Shown here: positions 43,611 to 51,992 of the stretch, piece by piece
Layout of the letters: the number at the start of each line of letters is the position of its first letter
How positions within the stretch are numbered: position 1 is the first letter of the stretch
From: Opitutaceae bacterium
GTDB taxonomy: Bacteria > Verrucomicrobiota > Verrucomicrobiia > Opitutales > Opitutaceae
Assembly: GCA_016711225.1 (NCBI GenBank)
Contig: JADJTK010000010.1
Location: forward strand, 124,001 to 188,000
DNA: 64,000 nucleotides
Reading direction: 5' to 3'
The notes under the pieces: model-generated
The model's input: the letters and a program-made list of their open reading frames with translations, nothing else
Databases searched by the model: none
Told to the model about the DNA's origin: nothing
Program-made: the position numbers and the translations under genes

Positions 43611-43698
43611 GACGTTCTTGCGAACGTCTCTACGCGGAAACGACGAAACCCGGCGCGAGGGCCGGGTTTCGGAAGAGCAGGGCGGCACGGACGCGAGG
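43611..43698. repeat. Direct repeat D, right side of the HigAB block
   Basis: It starts GACGTTCTTGCGAACGTCTC and matches repeat C (42270-42359) with only a few differences over about 90 bases, in the same orientation. C and D bracket the 1.25-kb toxin-antitoxin block. D lies 24 bases downstream of nuoN. Confidence 0.75.
43646..43669 (-). terminator. Hairpin downstream of nuoN, possible terminator
   Basis: A perfect 9-bp stem AAACCCGGC/GCCGGGTTT with a 6-base loop lies within repeat D, 54 bases after the nuoN stop. On the minus strand it ends GGGTTTCGTCGTTTCC, only weakly T-rich. It could end the long nuo transcript. Confidence 0.45.
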
Positions 43699-43722
43699 CC
43701 CGGCCCTGCAGATCGGCTGTTG

Positions 43723-45171
43723 TTACTTCAGCGCGACTTCGACGGTACTCAGGCTGCTGGCGATCAGCTCCATCAGACGGCCGGGCACGACGCCGAGGGC
43801 GGTGATGGCGAGCAGAAGCGCGATGCAGGCGAAGCGTGTCGCGAAATCGGTGACGATCGCGGGGCGGTCGGCGGCGTCGGTGAAGTACGCTTCCTTCACG
43901 ATTTTCAGGTAGTAGTAGATCGCGATGGCCGAGTTGATCACCGTCACCACGACCAGCCACAGCCAGCCCTTCGCGAGGGCGGCGTTGAGGAGGCCGAACT
44001 TGGCCATGAACCCGACGAAGGGTGGGATGCCCGCCAGCGCGAAGACCGCCACGCCGAGGGTGAAAGCGAGCAGCGGCGAGCGCTTGTGCAGACCGGCGAG
44101 ATCGGAAAGGGAGACGTTGGTGCCGTCGGCCGACACGCGGCTGATCACGAGGAAGGCGGCGAGCACCATCAGGACGTAACCGGAGATGTAGAACAGCGCG
44201 GCGGCGTAGCCGGCGTTGTTGAGGGCCACGAAGCCGACGAGCGCGTAGCCGGCGTGGGCGATGCCGGAGAAACCGAGCAGGCGCTTCACGTCGGTCTGCA
44301 CGAGGGCAACGAGGTTGCCGTAGCACATCGAGGCGGTGGCGAGGATCGCGAGCAGCGTCGGGATCACCGGATCGGTGGGCGAGGCGAGGCCGACGAAACG
44401 GGTGAGCACGGCGACGGCACCGAGTTTCGGGAGCGAAGCGACTAGACCGGCGGTCTCGTTGGAGGCGCCCTGGTAGACGTCTGGCGTCCAGAAGTGGAAG
44501 GGGAAGATCGCCATCTTGTAGAGCAGGCCGGCGAGCGAGAGGGCGAGGCCGACGACGGCCAGCGGGCTGATGTGGCCGGGCGTCAGGAAGGGCTGGAGGC
44601 GCGTGAACATCACGGGCAGCGAGGTCGAGCCGGTGAGGCCGAAGAGGTAGCTGAGGCCGAAGAACATGATGCCGTTGGCGGCGATGCCGAACATCATGTA
44701 CTTGATCGCCGACTCCATCTGCACGCGCTGGCCGTCGCGTTCGCGGCGCATGGCGACCATGAGGTAGAGCGGGAACGACGAGAGCTCGAGGGAGACGATG
44801 ATCGTGATCAGCTCGATCGAGCTGAACAGGAAGGTGAGACCGCAGAGACCGAGGCTGAGGAAGAGGTAGTACTCGGCGCGGATGTCGGCGCGGATGTCAT
44901 CGAGGTCGCGGCCGAGGAAGAGCACGAAGAAGTAGCCGAGGCCGACGACGAGCTTGAGCAGCTGGGAGAACCCATCGACGCGGTACGCGCCGGCGAAGAG
45001 GTCGGCCTTCTCATTGAAGGAGAAGAGCACGGCGGCGATGAAGACGGCCGCTGTGGCGAGCGAGGCGATCTTCGCCTGTCGGGCGGAGCTGCCGAGCGTG
45101 AGCCCGAAAAGGGCGAGGGCTCCGACGAGGAGCACCAGCTCGGGCAGGAAGGCGATGAGGTGGCTGGACAT
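43723..45171 (-). CDS. nuoN: NADH-quinone oxidoreductase subunit N
   Basis: This 482-residue antiporter-like membrane subunit of complex I has about 14 helices. Key charged residues are kept: Glu in SLELSSFPLYLMVA (helix 5) and Lys in LVASLPKLGAVAVL (helix 7), with GLLYKMAIFPFHFWTPDVYQ before it and DVKRLLGFSGIAHAGYALVG. It pumps protons in the membrane arm. It is the last gene of the nuo operon and is separated from nuoM by 190 bases, the largest gap in the cluster. Confidence 0.95.
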   Translation of the reverse strand: MSSHLIAFLPELVLLVGALALFGLTLGSSARQAKIASLATAAVFIAAVLFSFNEKADLFAGAYRVDGFSQLLKLVVGLGYFFVLFLGRDLDDIRADIRAEYYLFLSLGLCGLTFLFSSIELITIIVSLELSSFPLYLMVAMRRERDGQRVQMESAIKYMMFGIAANGIMFFGLSYLFGLTGSTSLPVMFTRLQPFLTPGHISPLAVVGLALSLAGLLYKMAIFPFHFWTPDVYQGASNETAGLVASLPKLGAVAVLTRFVGLASPTDPVIPTLLAILATASMCYGNLVALVQTDVKRLLGFSGIAHAGYALVGFVALNNAGYAAALFYISGYVLMVLAAFLVISRVSADGTNVSLSDLAGLHKRSPLLAFTLGVAVFALAGIPPFVGFMAKFGLLNAALAKGWLWLVVVTVINSAIAIYYYLKIVKEAYFTDAADRPAIVTDFATRFACIALLLAITALGVVPGRLMELIASSLSTVEVALK

Positions 45172-45361
45172 TGCGGAAGGCGGATTGCGGAGTGCGGATT
45201 AGCCGGAGGCGGAATGGGAAACCGCTAATGGGCGCTAATGAAGAGAGGCGGAATGGAAGGGGACCTTCTCCGGTTTTGGCGTTTGGAGGTTTGGACCTTT
45301 GGGGTTTCGCGCTCCGGATCTTGGCTCTTGTTACTTGAACCTTGGTACTTCGGGTGCGGCG

Positions 45362-46825
45362 TCAGGGGCCCACCTGCGTCAGGATGTGCGCGAGGCTGGT
45401 GTGCATGACTTCGATGAAGGGCTGGGGCTGGAGGCCGATCCAGAGGATGAACACGGCGAGCGGGGCCAGCGCGAGGATCTCGCGGAGATTGAGGTCGGCG
45501 GTGCCGGAGTGGTCCGGATTGTTGGGCGTGCCGTAGCAAACCTTCTGGAGCATGCGCAGGTTGTAGGCCGCGGCGGCGACGATGCCGGGGACGGTGCAGA
45601 GCACCAGGACCTTGGAGACCGTGAAGCCGCCAGCCATGACGAGGAACTCGCCGATGAAGCTGTTGGTGCCCGGGAACGCCATCGAGGAGAGGCAGGCGAG
45701 GCCGAGGAAGGTCGAGAAGATCGGCATGTACTTGCCCACACCGGACGCGAGCGCGAGGTCGCGGGTGTGGAGGCGCTCGTAGATGATGCCCACGCAGATG
45801 AACAACGCGCCGGTGGTGACACCGTGGTTGATCATCACGAGGGTCGCGCCTTCGAGGCCGTTCTGCGTGAAGGAGAAGATGCCGAAGGTCGCGAAGCCCA
45901 TGTGGGCGACGGACGAGTAGGCGACGAGCTTCTTGAGGTCGCTCTGCGCGAGGGCGGCGAAACCGCCGTAGATGATCGCCACCACCGACATCACGAGGAT
46001 GGCCGGCGCGAAGTAGTGCGCGGCGAACGGGGTGATCGGCAGGCAGAAGCGGAGGAAACCGTACGTACCCATCTTCAGGAGCACGCTGGCCAGGATGACC
46101 GACCCGGCGGTGGGCGCCTCGACGTGGGCGGCGGGCAACCACGTGTGGAAGGGGAACATCGGGACCTTGATCGCGAACGAGAGGAAGAACGCCCCGAAGA
46201 TCCAGAGCTGGAAGTTTTGGGGGAAGTTGGCCCCGGCGTCCATCATCTGCGGGATGCTGAAGCTGCCGATCTGCAGGCGCAGCGCGATGATCGCGACGAG
46301 CAGCATCACCGAGCCTGCCATCGTGTAGATGAAGAACTTCAACGCGGCGTAGATCTTGCGCGGGCCGCCCCAGACGCCGATGAGCAACGTCATCGGGATG
46401 AGCATCGATTCCCAGAAGACGAAGAAGAGCACGAGGTCGAGCGCGCTGAACACGCCGATCATCGCCGACTCCATGATCAGGAGGCAGACCATGAACTCGC
46501 GCACGCGCTTGCTGATGTACTTCCAGGAGCAGAGCACGCACAGCGGGGTGATCAGCGTGGTGAGCAGGATGAGCAGCACGCTGATTCCATCGACGCCGAG
46601 GTGGTAGTCGATCTTGAGGCTGGGAATCCAGCTGCAGTGCTCGACGAACTGGAAGCCGACCTGCGTGGCGACGTAGCTCGTGTAGAGCGGTACGGAGACG
46701 ATGGCGACGACGAGCGAAGCCAGAAGCGTCCACCAGCGCAGGAGGCGCTCGTTGGGGATCGCAATCGCGACCGCCGCGGCGGCCAACGGGGCGAAGATGA
46801 GAACGCTGAGGAGGTGCTCTTTCAT
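45362..46825 (-). CDS. nuoM: NADH-quinone oxidoreductase subunit M
   Basis: This 487-residue proton-pumping membrane subunit has the NuoM pattern: Glu in LVLFFVFWESMLIPM, AIKVPMFPFHTWLPAAHVEA, Lys in SVILASVLLKMGTYGFLRF, DLKKLVAYSSVAHMGF and MINHGVTTGALFICVG. Its length is close to that of bacterial NuoM. It lies 15 bases downstream of the second MrpD/NuoL-like subunit gene. Confidence 0.96.
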   Translation of the reverse strand: MKEHLLSVLIFAPLAAAAVAIAIPNERLLRWWTLLASLVVAIVSVPLYTSYVATQVGFQFVEHCSWIPSLKIDYHLGVDGISVLLILLTTLITPLCVLCSWKYISKRVREFMVCLLIMESAMIGVFSALDLVLFFVFWESMLIPMTLLIGVWGGPRKIYAALKFFIYTMAGSVMLLVAIIALRLQIGSFSIPQMMDAGANFPQNFQLWIFGAFFLSFAIKVPMFPFHTWLPAAHVEAPTAGSVILASVLLKMGTYGFLRFCLPITPFAAHYFAPAILVMSVVAIIYGGFAALAQSDLKKLVAYSSVAHMGFATFGIFSFTQNGLEGATLVMINHGVTTGALFICVGIIYERLHTRDLALASGVGKYMPIFSTFLGLACLSSMAFPGTNSFIGEFLVMAGGFTVSKVLVLCTVPGIVAAAAYNLRMLQKVCYGTPNNPDHSGTADLNLREILALAPLAVFILWIGLQPQPFIEVMHTSLAHILTQVGP

Positions 46826-46840
46826 CGGGCGAGCGGCGGC

Positions 46841-48658
46841 TTAGGCGACAAAGTAGATGAGGGCCGCGATCACGAGCGCGGCCACGACGAAGGTGATGGC
46901 GAGGTTGGACTGCACTGCACCGCTCTGGGCGGAGCGCAGGCGCTGGCCGGTGGCGCGGACCTTTTCGGCGAGGCCGTCGACGACTCCGTCGATGCCGGCG
47001 CGGTCGAAGAGGTCGACGACGCGGGTGGTCCACATCAAGGGGATGATGCCGAGCACGCGGTAGATCTCACCCACGGCGGTATCAACGGCTTGGACGGGCT
47101 TGCTGGCGAACCACTGGAAAGCCTGGCCTCCGCGGCGGTAGAACCAGTCGTTGTCGATGTTCACCCCGGCGTGTGGCTCGATCTTGTGCGTACGCACCAT
47201 GAGGAAGAACGCGCAGGCGGTGAAGAGCAGGATCTGGATGCTCTCCGCGAGATGCGGAATGTTGTACGGATGGTACGCGGCGGCGGCAGCCGGGTTCGGC
47301 AGCAGGCCGTAGAGGATGCCGTAGGCGCAGCCGAGGAGGATGCAGAGGAACGCGGCGATACCCATCGCGGCGAGCATGTTCCACGGCGGGTCGCCCGCGC
47401 GGTCGCGGACTTCGTCGGAGCACTTGTCGGAGCCGAACCAGACGAAGTAGGGCACCTTAAGGCCGTTGCAGTAGAAGGTACCGATCGAGGCCAGCATGAG
47501 GAGGAACGCGGCCCAGTAGAGGTGCGGGTCCTGGAAGCCGGCGGCGGTGATCATGGACTTCGAGACGAAGCCGCTGAAGAGCGGGAAGGCCGAGATGGAG
47601 AGACCACCGATGAGCGTGAGCAGGAAGGTCCACGGCATCTTCTTGTAGAGACCACCGAGCTGCGACATGCGCGTCTCGCCGGTCATATACAGAACGGCGC
47701 CGCCACCCATGAAGAGCAGTCCCTTGTAGAGAATGTGCGCGAAGGCGTGGGCGCAGACGCCGTTGATCGCGAGCTCGGTGCCGATGCCGGCACCGGCTAC
47801 CATGTAGCCGACCTGGGAGATGATGTGGTAGGCGAAGAGGCGGCGGATGTCGTTTTCGATGACCGCGTAGATCACGCCGTAGAGCGACATGATCACACCG
47901 AGCCAGATGAGGACCTCCATGCCGGCGAAGCCGCGGCAGAGAGCGTAGACGGCGGTCTTGGTGGTGAACGCGCTGAGGAAGACGGAGCCGTTGAAGGTGC
48001 CGTTCGGGTACGCATCGGGCAGCCAGGCCTGGAAGGGCGGGACGGCGGCGTTGACGATGATGCCGACGAGGATGAAGAGGCCGGCGGGGGTGTAGGCGGC
48101 GTCGCCGAAGTTGACGAAGGCGATGGCCTCCTGACCGGACTTGCCGTTCACCCAGAGGATGATGCCGGCCAGCAGCGAGAGACCGCCGGCGACGTGGACG
48201 AGCAGGTAGCGGTATCCGGCGCGGGTCGACTCCGGCGTGCGGCGGAACCACACGAGGAAGACCGAGGAGAAAGCCATGACTTCCCAGAAGAGGAAGAGCA
48301 CGAGCAGATCGCCCGCGAAGATCGCTCCGAGCGAGCCGGCGACGTAGACCCAGGAGGTGGAGTGTTGGGCGTCTTCCTTGACGTGCAGGCCGTAGAGGGT
48401 GCCGATGCAGGCCATGCCGCTCATGATGACGGCGAAGACGAGACTGAGCTTGTCGACGCGGCCGAAGGTGAGCGTCCAGTTCAGGAAATCGAGCTGGCCG
48501 TGCAACGCGTCGGGCTGGCCGAGCATCAGGAGCACGGTGACGAAGGACAGCAGCGGCACTGTTAGGAGAAACGCCTTCTTGAAGGCCTTCGGGATCAGCG
48601 GGAGCAGGAGTGCGCCGGCGATCAGGATAAGCGAGGGATGGATCCAGAGATTATTCAC
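46841..48658 (-). CDS. Complex I antiporter-like subunit, MrpD/NuoL-type
   Basis: This 605-residue membrane protein occupies the nuoL position before nuoM and has about NuoL length. Its core is closest to MrpD-type subunits (often annotated Na+/H+ antiporter subunit D): Glu in LVLFLFWEVMAFSSVFLVW, AVPPFQAWLPDAYPNGT, the Lys motif LSAFTTKTAVYALCRG, NDIRRLFAYHIISQVGYMV and FVSKSMITAAGF. The C-terminal extension (residues about 440-605) includes DNDWFYRRGGQAFQWFA and a last membrane helix. It would add a proton- or cation-translocating unit to the complex. It overlaps the preceding small gene by 8 bases. Confidence 0.88.
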   Translation of the reverse strand: MNNLWIHPSLILIAGALLLPLIPKAFKKAFLLTVPLLSFVTVLLMLGQPDALHGQLDFLNWTLTFGRVDKLSLVFAVIMSGMACIGTLYGLHVKEDAQHSTSWVYVAGSLGAIFAGDLLVLFLFWEVMAFSSVFLVWFRRTPESTRAGYRYLLVHVAGGLSLLAGIILWVNGKSGQEAIAFVNFGDAAYTPAGLFILVGIIVNAAVPPFQAWLPDAYPNGTFNGSVFLSAFTTKTAVYALCRGFAGMEVLIWLGVIMSLYGVIYAVIENDIRRLFAYHIISQVGYMVAGAGIGTELAINGVCAHAFAHILYKGLLFMGGGAVLYMTGETRMSQLGGLYKKMPWTFLLTLIGGLSISAFPLFSGFVSKSMITAAGFQDPHLYWAAFLLMLASIGTFYCNGLKVPYFVWFGSDKCSDEVRDRAGDPPWNMLAAMGIAAFLCILLGCAYGILYGLLPNPAAAAAYHPYNIPHLAESIQILLFTACAFFLMVRTHKIEPHAGVNIDNDWFYRRGGQAFQWFASKPVQAVDTAVGEIYRVLGIIPLMWTTRVVDLFDRAGIDGVVDGLAEKVRATGQRLRSAQSGAVQSNLAITFVVAALVIAALIYFVA

Positions 48659-49052
48659 TGTAGTAGTCCTCCCGCTCGGAGACGCCGAGGTGGCCGTAGG
48701 TTTTGGAAACGACGACGATCAGCACGCAGCCGAGGAAACCGAAGAGCGTCCAGAAGACCGGCTTGGTTTCAGCGATGTGGTAGGCGGAGGCCCAAAAGCC
48801 GTGGGCGGGGGCGTGCTCGGTCGGAGCCGCGTGTTCCACAGGAGCCGTGGCGTGTTCGCCCGCAGGAGCGACAGCGTGCTCGCCGGCCGGAGCAGCAGAA
48901 TGCTCCGTGGAGGCAGGCGCTTCATGCCCACCGGCAGCGGTGGCCCAACGCACGACGTCGGCGACGACGACGAGAACGAGTACGATCCAGCAACCGGCGA
49001 TGACCGCCTTCAGATTGCGCCGGAGTGTTTCAATGATTCCGAGGAGACTCAT
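48651..49052 (-). CDS. Small membrane protein with Ala/Pro/Glu-His repeats inside the nuo operon
   Basis: This 133-residue protein has an N-terminal helix (AVIAGCWIVLVLVVVADVV), a low-complexity linker (residues about 40-86) built of repeated E-H-A/A-P units such as APAGEHAVAPAGEHATAP, and a C-terminal helix (PVFWTLFGFLGCVLIVVVSK). I recognise no family. It overlaps the MrpD-like genes on both sides (ATGA at 49049-49052 and 8 bases at its end), so it is made together with them and may link or regulate the added antiporter subunits. The repeated His could bind metal or sense pH. Confidence 0.75.
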   Translation of the reverse strand: MSLLGIIETLRRNLKAVIAGCWIVLVLVVVADVVRWATAAGGHEAPASTEHSAAPAGEHAVAPAGEHATAPVEHAAPTEHAPAHGFWASAYHIAETKPVFWTLFGFLGCVLIVVVSKTYGHLGVSEREDYYSE

Positions 49053-50593
49053 TGGGCGATCCCTTTCACGAATTGCATGATGAGGTCGGGATAGATGCCG
49101 ATGGCCACGGAGATCGCGGCGGTGATGCAGAGCGGGATGAGCATCGAGAGCGGGGCTTCACCGTGGTGCCCATCATCGTGGCCGTGGCTGTCGCCGTGGT
49201 GGGCGTCAGCGCCATGGGCCGCTGCGGCCACGGCCGGCTTGCCAAAGAAGGCGTGGTAGACGACCGGGGCGAAGTAGGCGGCGTTGAGCAGCGAACTGCC
49301 GATGAGGACGGCGAGGATGAAGTACGAGTGCGCCTCCATCGAACCGACAAGCATGTAGAGTTTGGAGACGAAGCCGGCCACCGGCGGGGCGCCGATCATC
49401 GAGAGCGCGGCGACCGCGAAGGCACCGAAGGTCCAGGGCATCTGGCGGCCGAGACCGCCCATCTCGGAGATGTTCTTCTTGTGGGTGACGATGTAGATCG
49501 CGCCGGCGCAGAAGAACAAAGTGATCTTGGAGAAGGCGTGCGCGGCGATGTGGAAGAGACCGCCCTCGATGCCGATCGGGTTGAGCAGCGCCACGCCGAG
49601 GATGACGTAGGAGAGCTGCGACACCGTGGAGTAGGCGAGCCGGGCCTTGAGGTTGTCCTTGCTCAGGGCAATCACCGAACCGAGCAGGATGGTGATCGAG
49701 ACGAAGCAGGCGGTGGGCAGGCCGAGATGGAGACGGTCCATCAGGTCGACGCCGAAGATGTAGAGCATCACGCGCACGGTGGCGAAAACGCCGATCTTCA
49801 CGACCGCGACGGCGTGGAGGAGGGCGGATACCGGCGTCGGGGCGACCATCGCGCTCGGCAGCCACGAGTGGAAGGGCATCACGCCGTTCTTGGCGAAGCC
49901 GAGGATGCAGGCGATGTAGAGGGCGATGACGATGCCGTTGTGCACGCCGGCGGGCAGGATGCCGACGTTGGCGTTCTGGGCGAAGTCGAGCGTGCCGGAG
50001 AGCACGTAGATCAGCACCATCGCCGGGAGGATGAACGCCTTGGCGGTGGTGGTGAGGTAGACGAGGTACTTCTGCGCGCCCTCGTAGCTTTCCTCGTCCT
50101 GGTGGTGTGCAACCAACGGGTACGTGGAGACGCTGACGATCTCGTAGAAGAAGTAGAGCGTGAGAAGATTGTCGGCGAAGGCACCGCCGACCGCGCCGAA
50201 GAGCGCGAGGGCGAAGCAGGCGTTGAAGCGCGTCTGGTTGGCCTCGTGGTGGGCGCGCATGTAGCCCATCGCGTAGAAGACCGCCAGCATCCAGAGAAAG
50301 GAGGCGGCGACCGCGAAGACCATCGAGAGACCGTCGGCGCGCAGCGAGAGGCTCAGGCCTTGGTAGAAACCGGCGCCATCGGCCGGGATCAGCTGGAAGA
50401 TCGTGAAGTGGACGACCTTCTTAGCGAGGACGTCGGGGATGAGCGAGGCGACGAAGCCGAAGAGCGTGCAGGCGGCGATGAACGAGACCGCCTCGCGCAG
50501 ATTGGGCTTTTTGCCGGTAACCATGACCAGCCCGGCGCCGAGAAGCGGCGCGAGCAGGGCGTACAGCAGTCGTGGATCGGATTCCGGGGTCAT
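49049..50593 (-). CDS. Complex I-associated MrpD-like antiporter subunit
   Basis: This 514-residue membrane protein is of the proton-conducting antiporter family: Glu in LYFFYEIVSVSTYPLVA, GVMPFHSWLPSAMVAPTPVS with ALLHAVAVVKIGVF (helix-7 Lys), DNLKARLAYSTVSQLSYVI and HAFSKITLFFCAGAIYIV. Near residues 455-480 a His/Asp-rich loop (HGADAHHGDSHGHDDGHHGE) interrupts the membrane region. It sits between nuoK and the small linker gene, where nuoL would start. With the 605-residue subunit this gives four antiporter-like subunits in one operon. Confidence 0.88.
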   Translation of the reverse strand: MTPESDPRLLYALLAPLLGAGLVMVTGKKPNLREAVSFIAACTLFGFVASLIPDVLAKKVVHFTIFQLIPADGAGFYQGLSLSLRADGLSMVFAVAASFLWMLAVFYAMGYMRAHHEANQTRFNACFALALFGAVGGAFADNLLTLYFFYEIVSVSTYPLVAHHQDEESYEGAQKYLVYLTTTAKAFILPAMVLIYVLSGTLDFAQNANVGILPAGVHNGIVIALYIACILGFAKNGVMPFHSWLPSAMVAPTPVSALLHAVAVVKIGVFATVRVMLYIFGVDLMDRLHLGLPTACFVSITILLGSVIALSKDNLKARLAYSTVSQLSYVILGVALLNPIGIEGGLFHIAAHAFSKITLFFCAGAIYIVTHKKNISEMGGLGRQMPWTFGAFAVAALSMIGAPPVAGFVSKLYMLVGSMEAHSYFILAVLIGSSLLNAAYFAPVVYHAFFGKPAVAAAAHGADAHHGDSHGHDDGHHGEAPLSMLIPLCITAAISVAIGIYPDLIMQFVKGIAQ

Positions 50594-50597
50594 GGCG

Positions 50598-50939
50598 TCA
50601 GCGTTTCAGGTCGGAGAGCTCCGAGGACTTGATGGAGCCGTAATTGCGATACACCGCGATGACGATGCTCAGGGCGATGGCGACCTCGGCGGCGGCCAAG
50701 CCCATGATGAAGAGGACGACGATCTGGCCGACGGCGGGGTCGGGGGCGAAGAACCGGTTCACGGCCATGAAGTTCAACGACGCGGCGGCGAAGATGATTT
50801 CGCCGGAGATGAGCATGCCCACCAGCGTGCGGCGCCGGATCAGGCCGAAGAGGCCGATGGCCAGCAGCAGGGCCGCGAGCACGAGGTACGGCGCGGGCTG
50901 GAGGTGGAGGACGAGGAGCTGTTGCAGCAGCGTCTTCAT
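50598..50939 (-). CDS. nuoK: NADH-quinone oxidoreductase subunit K
   Basis: This 113-residue, three-helix subunit shows the NuoK pattern: YLVLAALLLAIGLFGLIRRR, LVGMLISGEIIFAAASLNFM with the conserved Glu, and FIMGLAAAEVAIALSIVIAV with the second Glu. It forms part of the proton path next to nuoJ. The start overlaps the nuoJ stop by ATGA, and the MrpD-like gene begins 4 bases after its stop. Confidence 0.95.
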   Translation of the reverse strand: MKTLLQQLLVLHLQPAPYLVLAALLLAIGLFGLIRRRTLVGMLISGEIIFAAASLNFMAVNRFFAPDPAVGQIVVLFIMGLAAAEVAIALSIVIAVYRNYGSIKSSELSDLKR

Positions 50940-51496
50940 GATACGTGGTGCCTTCCGGTGCGGGCAATGGCGATGGCGCCGAGGATGGCGACCAGCAGCA
51001 CGAGCGAGATGACTTCGAAGGCCATGCTGTAGGTGGTCAGCAGGTGGATGCCGATGGACTCGACGGAACCGCTGGCCTGGTTGATCGCGAGCACGGGCCA
51101 GTCGCCGCAGGCGCCGAGGCGGGCCAGCGACCAGAAGATGGAGGCACTGACGACGCCGGCGCCGAGGGCGCCGAGCCAGTTGCGGCTGCGCTTCGTCTCC
51201 GGGGCGGGTTCGTCGGGCTCGGCGAGCATGACCGCGAAGATGATGGTGACGCAGACCGCGCCCACGTAGATGAGCAGCTCCATCAACGCCAGGAACGGGC
51301 TGTTGAGGAAGTAGTAGAGGCCGGCGAGGCCGAGGCAGCACAGGGCGAGACCGCAAACGCTGCGGATGATGCTCTGCGCGCCGACCGCGACGATCGCTCC
51401 GCCCACCATGGTGGCGACGAAGACGAGGAAGAGCGCGGGGACGATGTATTCCGAGAAGGCGAACTCGGCGATGGGGGACAACGTGGCGGGGCTCAT
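50936..51496 (-). CDS. nuoJ: NADH-quinone oxidoreductase subunit J
   Basis: This 186-residue membrane subunit has five hydrophobic helices. The conserved FLNSPFLALMELLIYVGAVC segment and VTIIFAVML identify NuoJ. It overlaps nuoI upstream and nuoK downstream by 4 bases each, showing tight translational coupling. The ATG at 51496 was taken from the nuoI overlap; the open frame upstream is antisense-like. Confidence 0.94.
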   Translation of the reverse strand: MSPATLSPIAEFAFSEYIVPALFLVFVATMVGGAIVAVGAQSIIRSVCGLALCCLGLAGLYYFLNSPFLALMELLIYVGAVCVTIIFAVMLAEPDEPAPETKRSRNWLGALGAGVVSASIFWSLARLGACGDWPVLAINQASGSVESIGIHLLTTYSMAFEVISLVLLVAILGAIAIARTGRHHVS

Positions 51497-51990
51497 TGCG
51501 GCGTGTTTTCCGGCGGCGACTGGGGCTGGGGGCGGACCTTCGCCATGCGTGTATCGAGGTCTTTGATGAGGTCCATCTTGGCGTAGATGACCTTGCTGGT
51601 GCTCGCCAAGTTGTAGCGTTTTGAGAAGGTGAGGGCGTCGGTCGGGCAGACTTCGACGCAGGCGCCGCAGAGGCTGCACTTGGTGAAATCGAGGTCGAAC
51701 TGGGTGGCCGACTTCTTCTTTTCGCCCTCCTTCTTGAGGCCGTCGACGAAGATGCAGTCGGAGGGGCAGGCCTTCTCGCAGGCCTTGCAGGCGATGCAGG
51801 TGGACTTCCCGTTTTCGTCGTTGGTGAAGATGATGTGTCCGCGGTAACGATCCGGGATGGGGAGGACGGCGTGCGGATACGGGACGTTGTGGTCCTTGCG
51901 GAAGTTCTTGAGGAACTGTCCTAAGGTAATCCGCATGCCTGTGACCAGGCTGACGGCGCCGCCGAAGATTTCGCGGAAAGCTTTGATCAT
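51493..51990 (-). CDS. nuoI: NADH-quinone oxidoreductase subunit I
   Basis: This 165-residue peripheral subunit carries two 4Fe-4S clusters ligated by CIACKACEKACPSDC and CSLCGACVEVCPTDALTF, linking the electron-input module to cluster N2 in NuoB. The N-terminal helix (KAFREIFGGAVSLVTGMRIT) anchors it to the membrane arm. It starts at ATG 51990, 2 bases after the nuoH stop, and overlaps nuoJ by 4. Confidence 0.96.
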   Translation of the reverse strand: MIKAFREIFGGAVSLVTGMRITLGQFLKNFRKDHNVPYPHAVLPIPDRYRGHIIFTNDENGKSTCIACKACEKACPSDCIFVDGLKKEGEKKKSATQFDLDFTKCSLCGACVEVCPTDALTFSKRYNLASTSKVIYAKMDLIKDLDTRMAKVRPQPQSPPENTPQ

Positions 51991-51992
51991 GG

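Noticed and set aside
45299..48565. 1088-codon plus-strand open frame
   Set aside because: It is antisense to nuoM and the MrpD/NuoL-like gene, and its Glu/Asp/Gly/His-rich composition reflects the complement of membrane-protein codons.
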